IMG/VR virus record: IMGVR_UViG_3300032083_001344
Span: 1-26,644 of that record
Source of the DNA: a virus
Direction: 5' to 3' (one strand)
Length of the DNA stretch: 26,644 nucleotides
Made by a program: the position numbers and the translations under genes. This document shows, piece by piece, positions 24,972-26,644 of the stretch. The number at the start of each line of letters is the position of its first letter. Positions within the stretch are counted from its first letter, which is position 1. Below the pieces are notes generated by a model. The model was not told where the DNA came from. It ran no database searches and worked only from the letters and a program-made list of their open reading frames with translations.

Positions 24972-25085
24972 TTAAATTGAAAATATTTTTATTATCGATG
25001 CAATAGCTATGTAATATAAGCAAAAATATGTTATAATACCTAACAAACCTACTAATATTATACCTATTTGCTCTAATATTTTCAT
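24972..25085 (-). CDS. 37-aa single-pass membrane peptide
   Basis: An ATG at 25085 overlaps the stop of the 97-aa gene (TAATG) and opens a frame of 37 codons. It encodes MKILEQ followed by an almost unbroken hydrophobic run (IGIILVGLLGIITYFCLYYI and on to residue ~32), then KIFSI and a stop. Only Lys2, Glu5, Gln6 and Lys33 are polar or charged among the flanks. It fits exactly between its neighbours, leaving 28 bases before groEL, which supports it as a real gene. It might be a small holin-like, antiholin or membrane-anchoring peptide. It is too short to assign by family. Confidence 0.6.
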   Translation of the reverse strand: MKILEQIGIILVGLLGIITYFCLYYIAIASIIKIFSI

Positions 25086-25378
25086 TATTCGAACGTTTTT
25101 ACTACTTTTGGACCTTTTGTAGCCTCTAATTTTTTTGAGAAATGGTCGATACTGCCATCAATTGCTGCTTCAGCACCTTCTAAGGTTTCTCTACGTGTAA
25201 CATCGTGCCAATCTTTGTCATTTTCTGGATCATTTACCTCAGTTTGGTAAAAGCCGTTAGGTAATTGTGTAATTCTCCAGTTCTTTTTATTGGCTAGATG
25301 TTGCCACTGGTTAATAGTTTTTTCATTCGGTTTGTTTGTGCTAGTTAACGTACTAGTCTTATAGTATAAATAAGTCAT
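25085..25378 (-). CDS. Conserved phage protein of unknown function (97 aa)
   Basis: A 97-residue protein beginning MTYLYYKTSTLTSTNKPNEK, with a helix around TINQWQHLANKKNWRITQLP, then GFYQTEVNDPENDKDWHDVT, ETLEGAEAAIDGSIDHFSKK and a Lys-rich tail. The alternating helix, beta pair and helix (NWRITQLPNGFYQTE suggests a beta hairpin) look like a compact alpha/beta fold. I recall similar proteins in marine phage contigs without function. Its stop overlaps the start of the membrane peptide in a TAATG, linking it to the chaperonin block. Confidence 0.65.
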   Translation of the reverse strand: MTYLYYKTSTLTSTNKPNEKTINQWQHLANKKNWRITQLPNGFYQTEVNDPENDKDWHDVTRRETLEGAEAAIDGSIDHFSKKLEATKGPKVVKTFE

Positions 25379-25411
25379 TTTGGTTTTATTTTTGGTTAAT
25401 ATTGACTTGGT

Positions 25412-25428
25412 ATAGGGTCTTTCCCTAT
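25412..25428 (+). terminator. Hairpin with a plus-strand T-run between small genes
   Basis: ATAGGG pairs with CCCTAT around TCTTT, and on the plus strand this is followed directly by GTTTTTTTAATTTTTT. As RNA this is terminator-like for plus-strand transcription, although no plus-strand gene is seen. In the sense (minus) direction the hairpin lies just after the 98-aa gene but lacks a downstream U-run. It may block antisense transcription or be a processing site. Confidence 0.4.
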
Positions 25429-25434
25429 GTTTTT

Positions 25435-25731
25435 TTAATTTTTTCCAGCTGGACTTTGAGATATAGCCGCTTGTCGCATATTTTGGCCCTTTGTGTTCAT
25501 GTATAATCTATTACCATCTTCATCAACACTCATCTTCCATGAATCGCCATAGTTTTTTTCTATTATTTTAGTTTTATCTTCATCAGCCGCTGCATCTACC
25601 TCGCTTTTAACTCTTGAAAATTTATCAGAATGTCTTTCTTTTTTTATTGGCGACTTACTACCCATCATTTTAAACGCCGGGTTGTTACCTGATTTCATTT
25701 TAAACATTGGACCTTTTTTCTTTCTATGCAT
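25435..25731 (-). CDS. Small basic protein with tandem FKM/SP motifs (98 aa)
   Basis: A 98-residue protein with MFKMKSGNNPAFKMMGSKSP at residues ~9-28, which is two adjacent copies of [MA]-F-K-M-[KM]-[SG]-x(2-3)-P. The rest is Lys/Asp/Glu-rich with a short beta segment (SWKMSVDEDGNRLYMNTKGQ) and ends SPAGKN. A related motif (AFMMKGKSP) opens the protein at 20867-21280. Motifs of this type occur in small marine phage proteins as I recall, and might be a capsid-docking peptide. Its gene follows the basic 77-aa gene by one base. Function unknown. Confidence 0.65.
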   Translation of the reverse strand: MHRKKKGPMFKMKSGNNPAFKMMGSKSPIKKERHSDKFSRVKSEVDAAADEDKTKIIEKNYGDSWKMSVDEDGNRLYMNTKGQNMRQAAISQSPAGKN

Positions 25732-25732
25732 G

Positions 25733-25966
25733 TTATTCTTTTTTAGTACCTTTACCGTCGTTACCGCGGTTGGCTTTTATAGATTTAAACTTACCATCTT
25801 TGTGATCGTAGTCTTTTCCTTTAATATTTTTACCGGCTTTTTTAGCAGCGCGTCTTTTACGCTGGTTCTCTGCTTTTTTCTTACGTCTATCCGCTGTCAT
25901 AGCCGCACGTTTATCACGAGCTGCTTTCATACGTTTTGCAGTGGGTGTTAGATTTTGTTTAGCCAT
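25733..25966 (-). CDS. Very basic 77-aa protein, probably nucleic-acid binding
   Basis: Of 77 residues more than a third are Lys or Arg, with runs such as ADRRKKKAENQRKRRAAKKA (~25-44). The N-terminal half is a likely continuous helix when bound to a polyanion. The C-terminal half is Gly/Lys/Asp-rich and disordered. There are no Cys and no fold signature. It resembles small histone-like or condensing proteins and could be packaged with DNA, or could bind RNA. Its start lies 12 bases downstream of a CGTTTACTATGT element, matching the arrangement of the gene before it. Confidence 0.65.
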   Translation of the reverse strand: MAKQNLTPTAKRMKAARDKRAAMTADRRKKKAENQRKRRAAKKAGKNIKGKDYDHKDGKFKSIKANRGNDGKGTKKE

Positions 25967-25978
25967 AATCTAATTATT

Positions 25979-25990
25979 ACATAGTAAACG
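25979..25990 (-). promoter_or_regulatory. CGTTTACTATGT element 12 bases before the ATG
   Basis: On the minus strand this 12-mer ends exactly 12 bases before the ATG at 25966. A copy with one change lies exactly 12 bases before the ATG at 26496. Matching sequence plus matching spacing suggests a regulatory signal, either a phage promoter element or a translation signal. Confidence 0.5.
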
Positions 25991-26001
25991 AGTAATTTAC
26001 A

Positions 26002-26496
26002 CTACTTACTTATATACAATTTTTTATTCATTATATACATCTCTCCAGTAGGTATGTATTTTAACTCTCTACCTAATAAGTCATATATTTTGCCATCAAC
26101 TGTATTATGACTAATTTCTTTAATAGATGTCGTATTACCTGTATCTAATAATACCCATGTAAATCCGTTAAACGCAAAGTAATCACAATCTGAACATGTA
26201 TATATAAACCCACTAACATCAATGTAAACATCGTAACACACATGCAACGTGTCAGTCATTTCGAACGGTTGGAATATAACGTTTATACCAGAACCAGGAT
26301 AACAAAACTCGTCAGTGCATACACCCCACTCCCAAGTTACATCACCCGGTATATTAGGTAAATACCCAGCTAATATCAGCGGATAACCAATTGTATTTGA
26401 TGTTGTAGCTGTATATGATATAGAATCACAATATATAATTTGTGCTTGTGTTTGTAGTCCAAGCAATACTAATAATATTAAGATAAATTTTTTCAT
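26002..26496 (-). CDS. Secreted protein with T9SS-like C-terminal sorting domain (164 aa)
   Basis: Residues 1-19 form a Sec signal peptide (MKKFILILLVLLGLQTQAQ, likely cut after Ala18). The mature part is beta-rich with six Cys (23, 60, 65, 87, 101, 104), two in a CSDC pair, consistent with disulfides outside the cytoplasm. The last ~35 residues (SHNTVDGKIYDLLGRELKYI, then PTGEMYIMNKKLYISK) match the flavobacterial type A T9SS sorting domain pattern: K-[IV]-Y-D-L-L-G-R-E, G-x-[MI]-Y-I, and a basic end. Such tails direct export through the host outer membrane by the type IX system. In a phage this suggests a product displayed on or released from the host cell. Its body is not recognised, so the role could be surface change, exclusion or lysis aid. 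Confidence 0.8.
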   Translation of the reverse strand: MKKFILILLVLLGLQTQAQIIYCDSISYTATTSNTIGYPLILAGYLPNIPGDVTWEWGVCTDEFCYPGSGINVIFQPFEMTDTLHVCYDVYIDVSGFIYTCSDCDYFAFNGFTWVLLDTGNTTSIKEISHNTVDGKIYDLLGRELKYIPTGEMYIMNKKLYISK

Positions 26497-26508
26497 ATAA
26501 ATATAGTC

Positions 26509-26520
26509 ACATAGTAAGCG
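26509..26520 (-). promoter_or_regulatory. CGCTTACTATGT element 12 bases before the ATG
   Basis: This is the upstream partner of the element at 25979-25990. It matches in 11 of 12 bases and has the same 12-base distance to the start codon. The Bacteroidota -7 consensus (TAnnTTTG) is matched only partly (TACTATGT), and no TTG sits at the right distance, so a phage-specific signal is more likely. Confidence 0.5.
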
Positions 26521-26531
26521 TGATTATTAAA

Positions 26532-26542
26532 AGTGTGACACT
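26532..26542. repeat. Inverted repeat AGTGT-G-ACACT
   Basis: A perfect 5-base palindrome with one central base lies 36 bases upstream of the secreted-protein ATG. Nearby GTGAC and GTCAC words recur (26505-26510, 26573-26579). It could be an operator, but it is short enough to arise by chance. Confidence 0.3.
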
Positions 26543-26613
26543 AGCCAGTTACTCTATACTATTAATAGCCTAATGTCACATAAAAATGTTATAAATATAG
26601 ACGAATTGCGCTG

Positions 26614-26639
26614 CCCCCTATACCCCTGGTACCCAGCCC
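26614..26639 (-). promoter_or_regulatory. G-quadruplex-type motif
   Basis: The minus strand has G-runs of 3, 3, 4 and 5 separated by CT, TACCA and TATA, which satisfies the four-run, loop 1-7 rule. It is isolated in a very AT-rich genome and lies about 118 bases upstream of the first gene seen here, in a region with no other gene evidence at the right window edge. Confidence 0.55.
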
Positions 26640-26644
26640 GTTAC

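Noticed and set aside
26597-26644. Possible tRNA fragment at the right edge because of GC-rich sequence with ACCA
   Set aside because: No cloverleaf arms can be drawn within the visible bases and the region is cut by the window edge.

Overview
The window reads as the virion (late) module of a tailed double-stranded DNA phage that probably infects a marine flavobacterium or another Bacteroidota host. Every gene I can support lies on the minus strand, so transcription runs from high to low coordinates. The gene set is phage: large terminase, portal, scaffold, major capsid, connector/ring proteins, a giant tail protein and a holin. Several traits point to a Bacteroidota host. The DNA is AT-rich, starts lack Shine-Dalgarno sequences and have A/T-rich leaders, one secreted protein ends in a type IX secretion (T9SS)-like sorting domain, and the giant tail protein carries Cys-rich GCTDP-type repeats familiar from secreted marine Bacteroidota proteins. 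Portal, terminase, ring and tail proteins resemble crAss-like podoviruses (Crassvirales) and uncultured marine relatives. That placement rests on recognition of conserved stretches, not on a search.

Layout in transcription order. (1) 26644-25435: a leader with a G-quadruplex-type motif and an inverted repeat, a secreted T9SS-tailed protein, a very basic 77-aa protein and a small protein with FKM/SP motifs. (2) 25378-23137: a 97-aa protein, a 37-aa membrane peptide, then groEL and groES in inverted order with overlapping ends. (3) 23064-19816: two proteins sharing an N-terminal domain, a winged-helix-like protein, a second FKM/SP-motif basic protein, a HExxH metalloprotease-like protein, a 75-aa protein and a holin. 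(4) 19810-15483: a virion-like beta protein, a coiled-coil protein, a 73-aa protein, a protein that looks like two fused GroES-like domains, a small-terminase candidate and the large terminase. (5) 15478-10289: portal, scaffold and major capsid protein, closed by a strong UUCG-loop terminator. (6) 10220-1: a conserved structural protein, a small Cys-containing protein behind an RNA hairpin, two ring/connector proteins, and a giant tail protein of more than 2349 residues that runs off the left edge inside its repeat array.

Genes are packed tightly. At least four junctions are TAATG stop/start overlaps, which suggests translational coupling. The parts form a coherent late programme: terminase and portal package DNA into a shell built on the scaffold, ring and nozzle proteins finish the tail, the holin acts at lysis, and the GroEL/GroES pair (perhaps with the tandem GroES-like protein) may fold virion proteins. 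The least ordinary parts are the chaperonin module with its altered apical groove, the T9SS-like tail on a phage protein, the GCTDP repeats at the end of the tail protein, and repeated upstream sequence elements. No tRNA, integrase, transposase or CRISPR array was seen, and no gene-free stretch exceeds about 150 bases.
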